DNA of 64,000 bases from Bidens hawaiensis (lineage: Eukaryota; Streptophyta; Magnoliopsida; Asterales; Asteraceae). The stretch is from positions 180,061-244,060 of the forward strand of contig JAIQDT010003792.1 in assembly GCA_021521415.1 (NCBI GenBank), given 5' to 3'. A model generated the notes under the pieces. The model was not told where the DNA came from. It saw only the letters and a list, made by a program, of their open reading frames with translations, and did not search any database. Below, piece by piece: positions 25,327 to 36,829 of the stretch (the first letter of the stretch is position 1; each line of letters begins with the position of its first letter). A program made the position numbers and the translations under genes.

Positions 25327-28163
25327 ACTTTAAACGCGAAATGTAGTTACGAAACAAGCATTGTGTCATCCATTAAGCCAAAAAAGACTTACAAAACAAT
25401 TATTTGGGATATTTTAAGTGATCCTTGAAAATATTTTGGATCTTTAAAACTGATTAGTATGTTTTTCTAAATTCACAAGTAATGCACCGAGAAACACTCA
25501 TTTTCGCGCTGTTTGTCGTACCCGATATATTTTTCTCGCCAAAAACCGAACCTGAAATAAATTTGGACTAATGATTTCACGTTCGGGAATGCAAAACGAG
25601 ATTAATGGGCTAAAATTGGGCCCAAGGGGGGCCCAATAAAGGCCAGCCGCCAAGATGGACCAAACACCCTTGTTATATAATTATCAAACCAAGCTTCCTT
25701 ATTAAGTAACTTCACAAAATATCATTCCATTGTAGCTTCTTAAGCTCTACTAATAAGATTTCCAGCCAAACCCTAGAGGTAAAAACCATTTTGATCAATT
25801 TTTTAGCTTGTTTAAACATGTTTGATTACATAAAAACATAGTTTGATTACCAAAAATTACTTCTAACCATGCAAAACCCCCCAAAAAAATGTCCATAAAC
25901 ATATTTTTATCATAAACTTGGTTAGGAATCTGATTTGATAAGTTTTTTGGCCATAAACACGAATTAGAGGGTTTAAAACGCGTTTTTCCGGTTCTAAAGT
26001 TCGATTTGAAACCCTAACAGAAAGCTATGTTTTAAGGCTGGAATATTGATGATACATGCTTGGTTTTATGATATAGGACCTATAGTTACATTACTTAGAA
26101 GGCCAAAAACCGGGACAAGTGAGAAAAAGGATTGAAACGATCGAAAACCTCAAGGTATTATCGAAACACTCATTTAGGGGCTATTTAAGATTCGATTGTG
26201 ACGTGCTTGTTGTTAGCCTATGAAACTTCACAGGGACATCAGGGACCATATGAATGAGTCGTTGTCCAAATTAGGTAATTTTCCGACAATCTGAGAGCGA
26301 ATTTACTACCGTTTGGGTGCGTTTATTTGGGAAAAATACTTAATCTGCTTGTAAAATTATGGAATTTTTTGGAGAACTCAGGTATGGAATAATGATCACA
26401 CATGAAATTAGTTGTCATTTGGAGAACCCTAGATATGTTTTCTTGATTCGCGTTTTTTCGAGTTTTTATGGTCGTTTTTATGGTCGTATCATAACAAAAT
26501 TGTTAAGTTCTGAGTATTTTACAGGCCATTTTAGGAGTTATTTGGATCACTCAGAAAATTTATCAGATTTTTCGGAAATCTTTTGGTATAAACGGACGAT
26601 TTACGGATTAAAAATAGCAAATAAAAAGAATTTTTATAAATTATTAAATCAGCAAATAATTCTAGAAATATTTTTATAAAAATCTACATATTTTAATTAG
26701 TGAGTGCATAAATTTTCATCATTTAACGATAAACGGATGATTAGTTGTGCTAATTTGAAATTTAAACAAATTCAATTATGATAAAAACCGACAAGTTTTT
26801 GATTAACGAACCTGCTGGAATATCAGAACATCTAGAGTGATCAAAAATCATACTTTCGGGTTAATTGATTAAAACTGAACTTTTTATCAGAAATCTAGAC
26901 AATTCGGAAGGATTGTGCGCATTTTTCTCCAAACCAGACTGGATAAACGAAATTGAGCCCCGTAGAGAATTCAGACATCTAATATATGATTTCTCTTTAT
27001 AAATTTAATTATTTTATCAACCGACACCTTTACCCATGTTATGTGGTCAAATCTGTTTTCTAAACGCGTAAACGATCAACTTGGCTCTACGGGTGAAACG
27101 CTGAAACTGAGCCAAGATCGGTTTTGAATATTTGACACTGAACAACATCACAATCGCCGATTGACATGTTCTGGGCATGACAGCTATACCCATACTAGAT
27201 ATACAGCCCAGTTTAGTATATTATAATAATATTAAAATATTAATATTATTATAATATTGATTATAGGGACTAAGTGCTACCGAGTGCGAAGAACCACGAG
27301 TTGATACAGTACTAAATAACAATTAAACCATGAGTTTCATGACCCCTCTTTCTAAACTGTTTTACAAACTTTTGAGGTGAAAAGCATGTTGTTTATACTT
27401 GAATACCTGATACCATGATGTGAATTATCTAAGTGCTAACACATGAAAGTCCCCACTAACACAGTGATTAACTTCAAGCCAGTGGCTTGTGAATAATACT
27501 ATTGGTTTCAGAAACCCAAGCGGAATTGGCCTGGTTTCCGTGTCACACATAACCCACTGTGGCTCCCCTTCTGCCCATAACATGCCCCAAGTAGCTATGT
27601 CTAACACTACATAGCATGTTTGTATAATTTGGTAATGTGGAAACGGAGGCACGCAGCACGAACGAACAGTCAATGCTTCACTTAGCTTAGCATATTTACA
27701 TCACATACATACATACATACATACATACATACATACATACATACATACATACATACATACATACATACATACATGCATACATACTTATATGCGTATATAC
27801 AAACTATGACTTGTGATTATGCATAACTGATTTTCTTGAAACTCGTGAAATTCACCAACTATATGTAGTTGACCTGTTTTAACGTGCTCTTCAGGTATAC
27901 TAAAGTTGAAATGAATTGATAATGTGCTACCTGTTTTGGAATGTGATCGATGCTATGTGAATAGATACAAATGTACTAGTAAGGAGTGGGACAGTTAATG
28001 AACTGGTTTTGTTTTGTATCACCTAGATTTCCAAAGAAGATAGAATAATGTAATATAATGTAAATTGATTTGCAATGTTTCTTTACAAACAATGTGGTTT
28101 CTACAAGAGGTATCTGTTGCATTCCCGTTTTACCCTTCCGCATTTGCTAGTAGGGGCGTGACA
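25327..28163. mobile_element. Family-B LTR, missing about 240 bp at its left end
   Basis: Follows the 7347-10402 copy from about 7588 (TTTAAACGCGAAA) to the terminal GGGCGTGACA at 28163. The orientation is the same as the fragment before it, so two family-B right ends lie in tandem. It contains the CATA microsatellite, which the other copies lack. Confidence 0.75.
27704..27785. repeat. (CATA)n microsatellite
   Basis: About 20 CATA/ACAT units with one CATG variant near the right end. Confidence 0.95.
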
Positions 28164-28537
28164 ACCTAGCATGGGGGACGTGACTTCAGGTTCCTCGGAA
28201 TAATCTAGCCTTATTTTCACAGCCTTAGCTCGCTCCACCTAAGTATAATTGTTCATCAGCTCCTTGAGCTGGAGGATGTTACGTTTAACACCCTCCGGAG
28301 ACATATCTATCCTCTCCACCAGAAGTAAAAAATCACTCCTTGGAGAAAAGATTCCACTTCTAGTCGAAGGGGTGTTTGGAACTCAAAAGATTATGACGAG
28401 TTGGCCGATCATCGTTTGGAGGTATACTCTTGCCGAGATTACTCATTTCAGCCATGAAAGAACAATAATTGAGAACAATGGAATTGAAACTACCGGAATC
28501 TTTGTTCTAAGTAGCGCAACCCGTGGTGGGCCCCACT
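28164..28537 (-). pseudogene. Start of gag and primer site of a Tat-like Ty3/gypsy element
   Basis: On the minus strand, next to the LTR at 28538, lies AGTGGGGCCCACCACGGG, in the position of a primer-binding site. Downstream an ATG opens MAEMSNLGKSIPPNDD, which soon meets stops; after them the sequence reads through EDRYVSGGC and similar fragments. It is cut at 28164 by the family-B copy. Assignment to the Tat group rests on the similar layout of the LTR to that at 55548-56512. Confidence 0.45.
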
Positions 28538-29089
28538 TGTTGCTACAACGACGTATCTAACAACAAGAGTATGGAGGTACAAAAGTGTATTCCTACCAAA
28601 GCTTCTTTACCTGCTAAAAATCAAAGAAATCACAACTGGTTAGTCTCACTGTAGGAGGGGGTCTCCTTTGATCAACCATCGGCGTGAAAATCAGTGATAT
28701 GACACGATGAAAAGATTGTTGGAGTATAAAGTGAGAGTTTAGAGAGAATAAAGTTAATGAGAATGGAGAATACCTCAGGCTGAAATGTTCCTTTCATAGA
28801 CAGTCGTAAGCTTCTCTGGGGAAGCTTAAGCTTCTTAAAGGGAAGGAGTCAGCTTTACTTTCAGCTTATGCAGACTGAGTGTATACCATTTCTATACAAC
28901 TCTTGTCCAGCTTTTGTTTGTCTTGTAGTTACTATTACTTTATGGCAGGCGTCAGCCTTTTGGTCAACTTAGGTATCTTGTGGGGGGAAGCTTCTAGCTT
29001 CCCTGCCTAGCAGCTTATGCCTACTGCTTCTTTATTCCTAAGCTTTCCTATTTTGTAAGCTTCTCTTTGTGAGTGGGTAGGGGTACCCA
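28538..29089 (-). mobile_element. LTR of a Tat-like element (552 bp)
   Basis: On the minus strand it runs from TGGGTACCCC (29089) to GCAACA (28538). The block GGCGTGAAAATCAG preceded by a G-run and followed by a TATAA-rich stretch parallels the R/U5 part of the complete Tat element (GGCGTGAGAATCAG at 44480 and 55720). The partner LTR is not in the window. Confidence 0.5.
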
Positions 29090-29097
29090 TGTTATCA

Positions 29098-29191
29098 CAA
29101 TCAATACAATTGAGTTTAGACTTGAAATCTTATCGTCTTCAATTGGTATCGACAATAAGATTTCAAGTCTCAATCTCAACTGTATTGATTG
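29098..29191. repeat. Long imperfect hairpin (arms about 40 nt, loop 13 nt)
   Basis: Left arm 29098-29137 and right arm 29151-29191 are reverse complements with about five differences, including one indel. The loop contains TTGGTATC, the core of an iMet primer site. This suggests that the ends of two copia LTRs meet head to head here rather than a small-RNA gene. Confidence 0.7.
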
Positions 29192-29351
29192 TTATCATTG
29201 TTATAGTTATAATTACTTGATTACAAATAACCCTATTTATAACCATACAATTACTTTTTAGACAAGGATAGGATAAAAACTAAATCAAAAACCCCTTACG
29301 TTTGCAAGTACGACAACTAGGTCCCTGCTATAATGCAAGATTATACTAACA
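29138..29351 (-). mobile_element. 3' LTR piece of a Ty1/copia element
   Basis: On the minus strand the copia coding frame decays and is followed by TGTTAGTATAATC at 29351, a TGTTA start typical of short copia LTRs. The piece runs to the hairpin. A TATAAATAGGG box lies on the minus strand near 29240. Confidence 0.5.
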
Positions 29352-30026
29352 ATCACTTCCTAATCTTGTGACACCAATGACGCTTCGTATCTCGTTAAAC
29401 TTCAACCATGGAAAAGTTTTGTAAGGATGTCTACTCTTTGTAAATATCCTCTAACCTGCTCCACCATGATTGGTTCTCTCTAGATTAACTCCTAAATGAA
29501 ATGGTATCGTGTGGTGATGTGTTTACTTCTCCCATGGAAAACCGGGTTCTTCATCAAGGAAATAGCCAATGAATTATCCACTTTCAACGTCACAATTTCT
29601 TCCTTTTCTTCGGTCATCTCTGACAGCAAACCTCGAAGCCATAAGGCTTGACATGCAGCTGATGTAGCTGTCATAAATTGAGCCTCACATGATGACATCG
29701 GTGATGTACCAAAGTAAAAAATCAAACCCAATGTACTCCGACCATCATCCATATCCACCGCGTGACTACTATCACTCTACTCGTGTAACTTACAGTTTTC
29801 GTCTCTCAAGTAAGTAATTCCAAAGTATTGTGAACCTCTTAGATAAAAGAGAATATATTTAACCGATTGAGCATGAGCTTAAGTTGGTGATTTCATGAAT
29901 AGACCTGCACAACCAACCGAGTAGCTCAAATTGGGTCTCGTATGAGTTAAATACCGCAAGGTTCCAATAATTTTCCTATAACTGGTCGGATCAGCCTTCG
30001 GATTTTCATCTTCCATTGACAACTTT
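29352..30026 (-). pseudogene. Ty1/copia pol: end of RT and RNase H
   Basis: Read on the minus strand from 30026, the frame gives YRKIIGTLRYLTHTRPNLSY, the classic copia RT/RNase H linker, then YILFYLRGSQYFG, VDMDDGRSTLG, SSCEAQF and ALWLRGLLSE, and NPVFHGRSKHITTRYHFI, which ends at a stop near 29492. After it the tail RVDILTK can still be read in another frame. Several in-frame stops interrupt it (for example in the SPT-stop-AHAQS and HE-stop-SDSS stretches). The 5' part is at 36248-36470, beyond a family-B insertion. Confidence 0.85.
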
Positions 30027-30123
30027 TGTCACACCCCGTTAAGCAATTTGCATAAGCGTAAAACGGAAATGTAACAGATACAACTGGTATCAAATACATT
30101 GTTCATAAAGAAACATTACTAAC

Positions 30124-30657
30124 TGTAGGTCCCCCCCGGGGCGTCGCCGATCGATACGAGATCCGCACGAGGTCTAGGAGTGCGGAATCCTCCTAGACTC
30201 GTTTAATGGTGTAGAAGACGAAGAACACGGTTACACATACATAAACACACGAACAAACACAAGAACGGGATAAACGAATCTGCAGATCCTTTCATATAAT
30301 AATCAAAACCACGTTACATACCGAACATAAACAGAAACACGGCCAACCCGAGGTGAGCTCTACCTCGGGCCGTCCCACACGACTCTCCCTGTCGGTTTCT
30401 CTCTAGACAATTGAACTGTAACACAAAACTCTAATTTTCTAGATACTCAAACCTAAACAAGACACATATATATATAAACAACTTCACGGGCTTGGGCCTG
30501 TAGGCGAAGTTGTTACAACTTCGCCTAAGGCGAAGTTGTTCTAACTTCGTCTGTGGCAGAAGTTGTTACAACTTCGCCTATGGCGAAGTTGTTCTAACTT
30601 CGTACTTCGTTTTCGCTGATCAGAATTGCATAGCGACGGTCACAAAATGCACCAACA
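30124..30657 (-). mobile_element. Non-autonomous LTR element, LTR copy 1 (534 bp)
   Basis: TGTAGG...ACCAACA; the start should be TGTAAG as in copies 2 and 3. The flank CTAAC (30119-30123) matches CTAAC at 34124-34128. It contains palindromic arrangements of GGCGAAGTTGTT. Few differences from copy 2 are seen by eye. Confidence 0.85.
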
Positions 30658-31858
30658 GACTCCCCTTTGACCGTTGCTCTCAATTCTAACAAACACAAAA
30701 GATCATCTGTTACAAAACATGCACCAACAGACTCCCTCTTAACTGATGATCTTCTGTTTGCTCTTCAACCAGCCGTGTCTGAAACTGTCTTGTAGCTTCA
30801 CAAATCTACCAATCACCCAGCGTCTTCCATATCCGATCTCCCCTTCAGTGTAAGCTTCTCCGACTATATAGATTGAGGTCTTTGAAATGCATGCATCCCC
30901 GTGCCTAATTGATCATCTCAACCAATCACGTGAGTCCTTCTGACTTCACCAACACGTGAAGTTGGGCTCCCTCCACAACTTCACCAACACGTCGGCATAC
31001 GATAAGGTTTAATCTTCAACTACTCAACATCAAGTGATCAATTTCATCACAAAACCACCTTGACAGAATCTAACACACATGACCATTAATTAATCCGAAG
31101 CATCTTCAATCACCAGGGATAACGATCAAGAACATAAACACTTTAATTCCTGATTAAATCCAACTTGTTCCAGAATTTTCACTTTAATAAATAAGCATCA
31201 CGTTTCAGGATCCAATTCTCGAACGCCTTGAAAATAACATAAATAATATGCTCTGACCGCAATCCAGTAATGACAAAAACCTTCAGTTCAATTTGACTTT
31301 CTTCAGTTGGTCAACCTCGAACAACAACTAATTCATTTGCCCACAAACACCCAAATATGTGTCAATATCCAGTTTCAATCAATATCACATTCACAACCTT
31401 AACTCCATATCCAGAGTTGACACGTATTTGTTCACACGTAACACCAAGAGATAACAAGTTTCACTCGTTGACGGAACAACGTCTTCGGTCTCACAATAAT
31501 CGTGTACACCTGGCCATACAGACGAAAACTCCAAACACTTTTTTTTTTTTTTAACTTCGCCTAAAGTCAACTTCGCTCCTCCTTAACTTCGCCTGTCCAT
31601 AACTTCGCCTATCCAAAACTTCGCCTGACAGATAACTTTGCCTGAGATATGCGAACTTGTGAGGTAGGCGAAGTTGTGAATAACTTCGCTTAACCTTATA
31701 TCTTCGCCTAAACCCTAAAATTTAAGCGACAACTTCGCCTGAACCCCATAACTTCGCCTGCGGCGGCTGTTCGGCCAGAAACGCATCAGAAACGTGCCAG
31801 AAACACCAAAACGCAGATCTGGAACCATAACATAAGAGCCTAAGGCTCTGATACCACT
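30658..31858 (-). mobile_element. Non-autonomous LTR element, internal region 1 (1.2 kb, non-coding)
   Basis: The polypurine tract CAAAGGGGAGTC (minus strand) lies next to LTR 1, and the iMet primer site, read on plus as GCTCTGATACCA (31845-31856), next to LTR 2. Both replication signals are intact but no gag or pol is present and no frame looks coding. A dozen or so AACTTCGCC units are scattered at 31550-31760. The element would depend on proteins of another LTR retrotransposon. Confidence 0.8.
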
Positions 31859-32392
31859 TGTAAGTTCCCCCCGGGGCGTCGCCGATCGATACGAGATCCG
31901 CACGAGGTCTAGGAGTGCGGAATCCTCCTAGACTCGTTTAATGGTGTAGAAGACGAAGAACACGGTTACACATACATAAACACACGAACAAACACAAGAA
32001 CGGGATAAACGAATCTGCAGATCCTTCCATATAATAATCAAAACCACGTTACATACCGAACATAAACAGAAACACGGCCGACCCGAGGTGAGCTCTACCA
32101 CGGGCCGTCCCACACGACTCTCCCTGTCGGTTTCTCTCTAGACAATTGAACTGTAACACAAAACTCTAATTTTCTAGATACTCAAACCTAAACAAGACAC
32201 ATATATATATAAACAACTTCACGGGCTTGGGCCTGTAGGCGAAGTTGTTACAACTTCGCCTAAGGCGAAGTTGTTCTAACTTCGTCTGTGGTAGAAGTTG
32301 TTACAACTTCGCCTATGGCGAAGTTGTTCTAACTTCGTACTTCGTTTCCGCTGATCAGAATTGCATAGCGACGGTCACAAAATGCACCAACA
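31859..32392 (-). mobile_element. Non-autonomous LTR element, LTR copy 2 (534 bp), shared by both units
   Basis: TGTAAGTTCCCCCC...ACCAACA, the same length as copy 1. It serves at once as the 5' LTR of the unit on its left and the 3' LTR of the unit on its right (minus-strand sense). Confidence 0.85.
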
Positions 32393-33577
32393 GACTCCCC
32401 TTTGACCGTTGCTCTCAATTCTAACAAACACAAAAGATCATCTGTTACAAAACATGCACCAACAGACTCCCTCTTAACTGATGATCTTCTGTTTGCTCTT
32501 CAACCAGCCGTGTCTGAAACTGTCTTGTAGCTTCACAAATCTACCAATCACCCAGCGTCTTCCATATCCGATCTCCCCTTCAGTGTAAGCTTCTCCGACT
32601 ATATAGATTGAGGTCTTTGAAATGCATGCATCCCCGTGCCTAATTGATCATCTCAACCAATCACGTGAGTCCTTCTGACTTCACCAGCACGTGAAGTTGG
32701 GCTCCCTCCACAACTTCACCAACACGTCGGCATACGATAAGGTTTAATCTTCAACTACTCAACATCAAGTGATCAATTTCATCACAAAACCACCTTGTAA
32801 CACACATGACCATTAATTAATCCGAAGCATCTTCAATCACCAGGGATAACGATCAAGAACATAAACGCTTTAATTCCTGATTAAATCCAACTTGTTCCAG
32901 AATTTTCACTTTAATAAATAAGCATCACGTTTCAGGATCCAATTCTCGAACGCCTTGAAAATAACATAAATAATATGCTCTGACCGCAATCCAGTAATGA
33001 CAAAAACCTTCAGTTCAATTTGACTTTCTTCAGTTGGTCAACCTCGAACAACAACTAATTCATTTGCCCACAAACACCCAAATATGTGTCAATATCCAGT
33101 TTCAATCAATATCACATTCACAACCTCAACTCCATATCCAGAGTTGACACGTATTTGTTCACACGTAAGACCAAGAGATAACAAGTTTCACTCGTTGACG
33201 GAACAACGTCTTCGGTCTCACAATAATCGTGTACACCTGGCCATACAGACGAAAACTCCAAACACTTTTTTTTTTTTTTTAACTTCGCCTAAAGTCAACT
33301 TCGCTCCTCCTTAACTTCGCCTGTCCATAACTTCGCCTATCCAAAACTTCGCCTGACAGATAACTTTGCCTGAGATAAGCGAACTTGTGAGGTAGGCGAA
33401 GTTGTGAATAACTTCGCTTAACCTTATATCTTCGCCTAAACCCTAAAATTTAAGCGACAACTTCGCCTGAACCCCATAACTTCGCCTGCGGCGGCTGTTC
33501 GGCCAGAAACGCATCAGAAACGTGCCAGATCGCAGATCTCGAACCATAACATAAGAGCCTAAGGCTCTGACACCACT
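32393..33577 (-). mobile_element. Non-autonomous LTR element, internal region 2 (1.2 kb, non-coding)
   Basis: Near-identical to internal region 1, with small deletions (for example about 12 bp near 32796 and about 14 bp near 33530). The primer site is GCTCTGACACCA (33564-33575), one base changed. Confidence 0.8.
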
Positions 33578-34123
33578 TGTAAGTTCCCCCCGGGGCGTCG
33601 CCGATCGATACGAGATCCGCACGAGGTCTAGGAGTGCGGAATCCTCCTAGACTCGTTTAATGGTGTAGAAGACGAAGAACACGGTTACACATACATAAAC
33701 ACACGAACAAACACAAGAACGGGATAAACGAATCTGCAGATCCTTTCATATAATAATCAAAACCACGTTACATACCGAACATAAACAGAAACACGGCCGA
33801 CCCGAGGTGAGCTCTACCTCGGGCCGTCCCACACGACTCTCCCTGTCGGTTTCTCTCTAGACAATTGAACTGTAACACAAAACTCTAATTTTCTAGATAC
33901 TCAAACCTAAACAAGACACACACATATATATATATATATATAAACAACTTCACGGGCTTGGGCCTGTAGGCGAAGTTGTTACAACTTCGCCTAAGGCGAA
34001 GTTGTTCTAACTTCGTTTGTGGCAGAAGTTGTTACAACTTCGCCTATGGCGAAGTTGTTCTAACTTCGTACTTCGTTTCCGCTGATCAGAATTGCATAGC
34101 GACGGTCACAAAATGCACCAACA
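33578..34123 (-). mobile_element. Non-autonomous LTR element, LTR copy 3 (546 bp)
   Basis: As copies 1 and 2, slightly longer through an expanded TA tract near 33925-33942. It ends ACCAACA and is followed by the CTAAC target duplication at 34124-34128. Confidence 0.85.
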
Positions 34124-34833
34124 CTAACTAATTTACAATATATTACATCGTTCTAACATCTTTTACAAACTAAGTGATACAATCAAAACTAGATCTTCAA
34201 CTACTTTAATACAAACTCAAATGCTAACAGCATCGATCACTAACCAAACCCGTAACACATAGGCAATTACTCCACTTTTCTGATTACCTGAAAAGCATGT
34301 TAAAAACAGGTCAACTACGAATAGTTGGTGAGTTTCATAAGTTTTAACGAAATCAGTTTTGCGTACCACATAGTTATAGTTTGCATGTACGCGTGTATGT
34401 AAAAATGTATTTACGTTTTTATATAGATACATCTGTATCTTTTTATGTACATATTTATGTGTGTAAGGTTAAGATATACGTTTGAAATTACTATAGAATC
34501 GTGACTGTTCGTTCGTACTATGTACATTCGTTTTTCACGTACAATTAACCACTGTGGCCCCCCTTCCGCCAACAACGGTTTCGCGTAACATCAACCACTA
34601 TGCCCCCCTTCCGCCCACTATGGTTCCACGTAAACTCAAACATTACACAGTGTATACACAAATAATTAGTATTTTCTACACATAGTATTTCCTATGCCTA
34701 TCCACATAGTATATATATATATATATAGTATTTTTTTCACGTGTTACCAATCACTGTGCCCCCCCTTCCGCCCACAATATGTATAATCACAATATTTTCT
34801 TATCATTCATGTCATAATCAAGTTAGTCTGTTT

Positions 34834-35029
34834 AGTTGCAGCAGAACTTGGCTCATAGGCGATACTCAACTTTAGTTTAGTAAGTTGTAGCAGAACTTGG
34901 TTCATAGGCCATACTCAACTTTGGTTTAGTAAGTTACAGCAGAACTTGCCTCATTGGCCATACTCAACTTTGGTTTAGTAAGTTGCAGCAGAACTTGGCT
35001 CATAGGCCATACTCACCTTTAGTTCATTA
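34834..35029. repeat. Four tandem 49-bp repeats within family B
   Basis: Units start at 34834, 34883, 34932 and 34981, each with AGTTGCAGCAGAACTTG (variants) and CATACTCAACTTT. The period is exactly 49 bp. I do not find them in the other family-B copies. Confidence 0.9.
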
Positions 35030-36247
35030 CTATTGTGGCCCCCTTCCGCCCACAATAGCCCCATGATCATCACAGACCACGTTATCCCTATGGCCATTAC
35101 AAACCACTTTATTTCCCAAATTAGTTATGTTTAACATTACATAACGTGTTTGTATAAACATGTTGTCACGTGTAATTTCATTATGTTTTGTCATTCATAC
35201 TATCTCCATTTAATATATCAATCAACAATACTAATCACCTTTCATCAGTACATAATCAATCATTATGTTTGTAGGGACTTTTCATATATAAATGTTCACA
35301 TAATTTATATTCTGAACCATTTTCAGATAGATAACGTATATAAACACACTTTTCACCCCAAAAGTTCATAAAATGGTTTAAAGAATGGGGTCATGAAACT
35401 CACGATTTTGTAGGCACTCAGTGTGAGGTCAGCTCGGGGTTCGTTTCCCTTGCTATCACTTAGTCCCTTTGCGGTTTTCGTCCGTTTTCGCTCTATTAAT
35501 CCAATTTCCAGTTTCGTGTGCTTCTAAATAAGGTAAGTACAGCTCCTTAGGGTTTGGCTAGTTTCTTGAAGAGCTGCAGGTTCTGGTCCAGAAGTTGCTA
35601 GAAACTCAACTTAAAATATCTTGGGTTTATATTAATATAAAGTAAAAAAAAATTATAATAATAAAGGGGTTTTTTAGTCCACTTTGGCGGGCTGGGCTTG
35701 TTGGTCCCCCTTTTGGGCCTAATTTTGGCCCATTAGTCTCGTTTTGTATGCCCAAACGTGAAATCCCAAGTCCAAGTTTATTTCGGGTTCAGTTTTTGGC
35801 GAGAAGAATGTATCGGGTGCGAAAAACTGCGCGAAAAAGAGTGTTTTTCGGCCAATTTCTTGTAAATTTAGAAAAACATACCATTTTTTTGTAAAACAGA
35901 AAATATTTTCACGGATCTCTTAAAACATTCCCAATAAGTGTTTTGTAGGTCTTTTTTGGCTTGACGGATGATACAATGCTTGTTTTGGAACTAACCTTCG
36001 CGTTTAACGTCATAACGGGTAGTTAAACGAGTATGTTTTCGTTTAACTAGTTTGCTATTGTACTAAGGCTATAATATCAACAGGTTGTCTTATATTAAAT
36101 GTATATCACTTATAGATGGCCTCCCGAGATATCTGGGTCATAACCAGACCCGTTTGGTTAATCGTTTGTTTGATACGCAATAAGCGGTTAATCGCTTATT
36201 TGTCTTGTATATACTGACGTGTATCTGGTTTTATCACGAATGTCACA

Positions 36248-36470
36248 AATTTAAGCTTGATTCCATTGGAAATTTAGTCGGGATACATTCCCAAAGAACG
36301 GTTTTGATTCTCGCCACCGGTGCCACAACCTCTTCGAAGTCGATCTCATATTTTTGAACATACCCCTTAGCTACAAGTTAGGCCTTATAATTGATTATTT
36401 TTATAAGATGACAAACGCTAACGTTGTGTAGTGACGTAGGATCAATGTTAGTATTATCTACCATTATTTC
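36248..36470 (-). pseudogene. Ty1/copia pol: early RT fragment
   Basis: On the minus strand the frame reads QKYEIDFEEVVAPVARIKTV, the conserved start of copia RT, then shifts directly to ECIPTKFPMESSLNL, which normally lies roughly 150-200 residues later. The central RT, with its catalytic YVDD, has therefore been deleted. Upstream parts are out of frame or absent. It joins the fragment 29352-30026 across the family-B insertion. Confidence 0.8.
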
Positions 36471-36829
36471 AAAGTGCGGAATCCATTGAAGTTGAAAAAC
36501 ACAAGAATCACATTAAATCTTTATATATATATCATCACCAATCAATTACAGACTTGATATGATAATGTCAAAGCAAAATACAATCTGATCAATCTCCAAA
36601 AGTTCTAACAAAAACACATAAGTCTAGTTATGTATAGACTTGACATAAAAACATACGTGACACATATGTTATACGACGCATAACTTATGCGTTGCATAGT
36701 TGACTTATGTGCTCCTATTACATAATTTGACATTTAAGATTATGCTAATACATGCAAGAACCTAGCTATAAACGTTTAAGCACCAAGAAACTCCCCCTCG
36801 GATATTGCTAGGTCTTGGTCTTCAAGTTT
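36471..36829. other. AT-rich non-coding sequence
   Basis: No coding signal. It includes a palindromic cluster TTATACGACGCATAACTTATG near 36670, related to sequence at 38820-38930, so it may be the 3' region of the SIRE-like element that follows. Confidence 0.35.

Larger units (their letters stand above)
30027..36247. mobile_element. Family-B LTR inserted in copia pol, itself split by a non-autonomous LTR element
   Basis: Begins TGTCACACCCCG (30027) and ends TGTCACA (36247), inverted relative to 7347-10402. The flanks are ACTTT (30022-30026) and AATTT (36248-36252), a target duplication with one mismatch. After excision the copia frame rejoins: PMESSLNL on one side, SMEDENPKADP on the other. 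The inserted LTR array occupies 30124-34123 plus its CTAAC duplication, leaving about 2.2 kb of family B, so this copy also carries internal deletions relative to the 3.06-kb copy. The motif CCCCCTTCCGCCCAC recurs several times between 34555 and 35060. Confidence 0.75.

Noticed and set aside
30124..34123. Regularly repeated blocks that might suggest a CRISPR array or host tandem duplication
   Set aside because: Units are 1.7 kb with LTR ends, a primer site, a polypurine tract and a target duplication; this is an LTR element in a plant genome.
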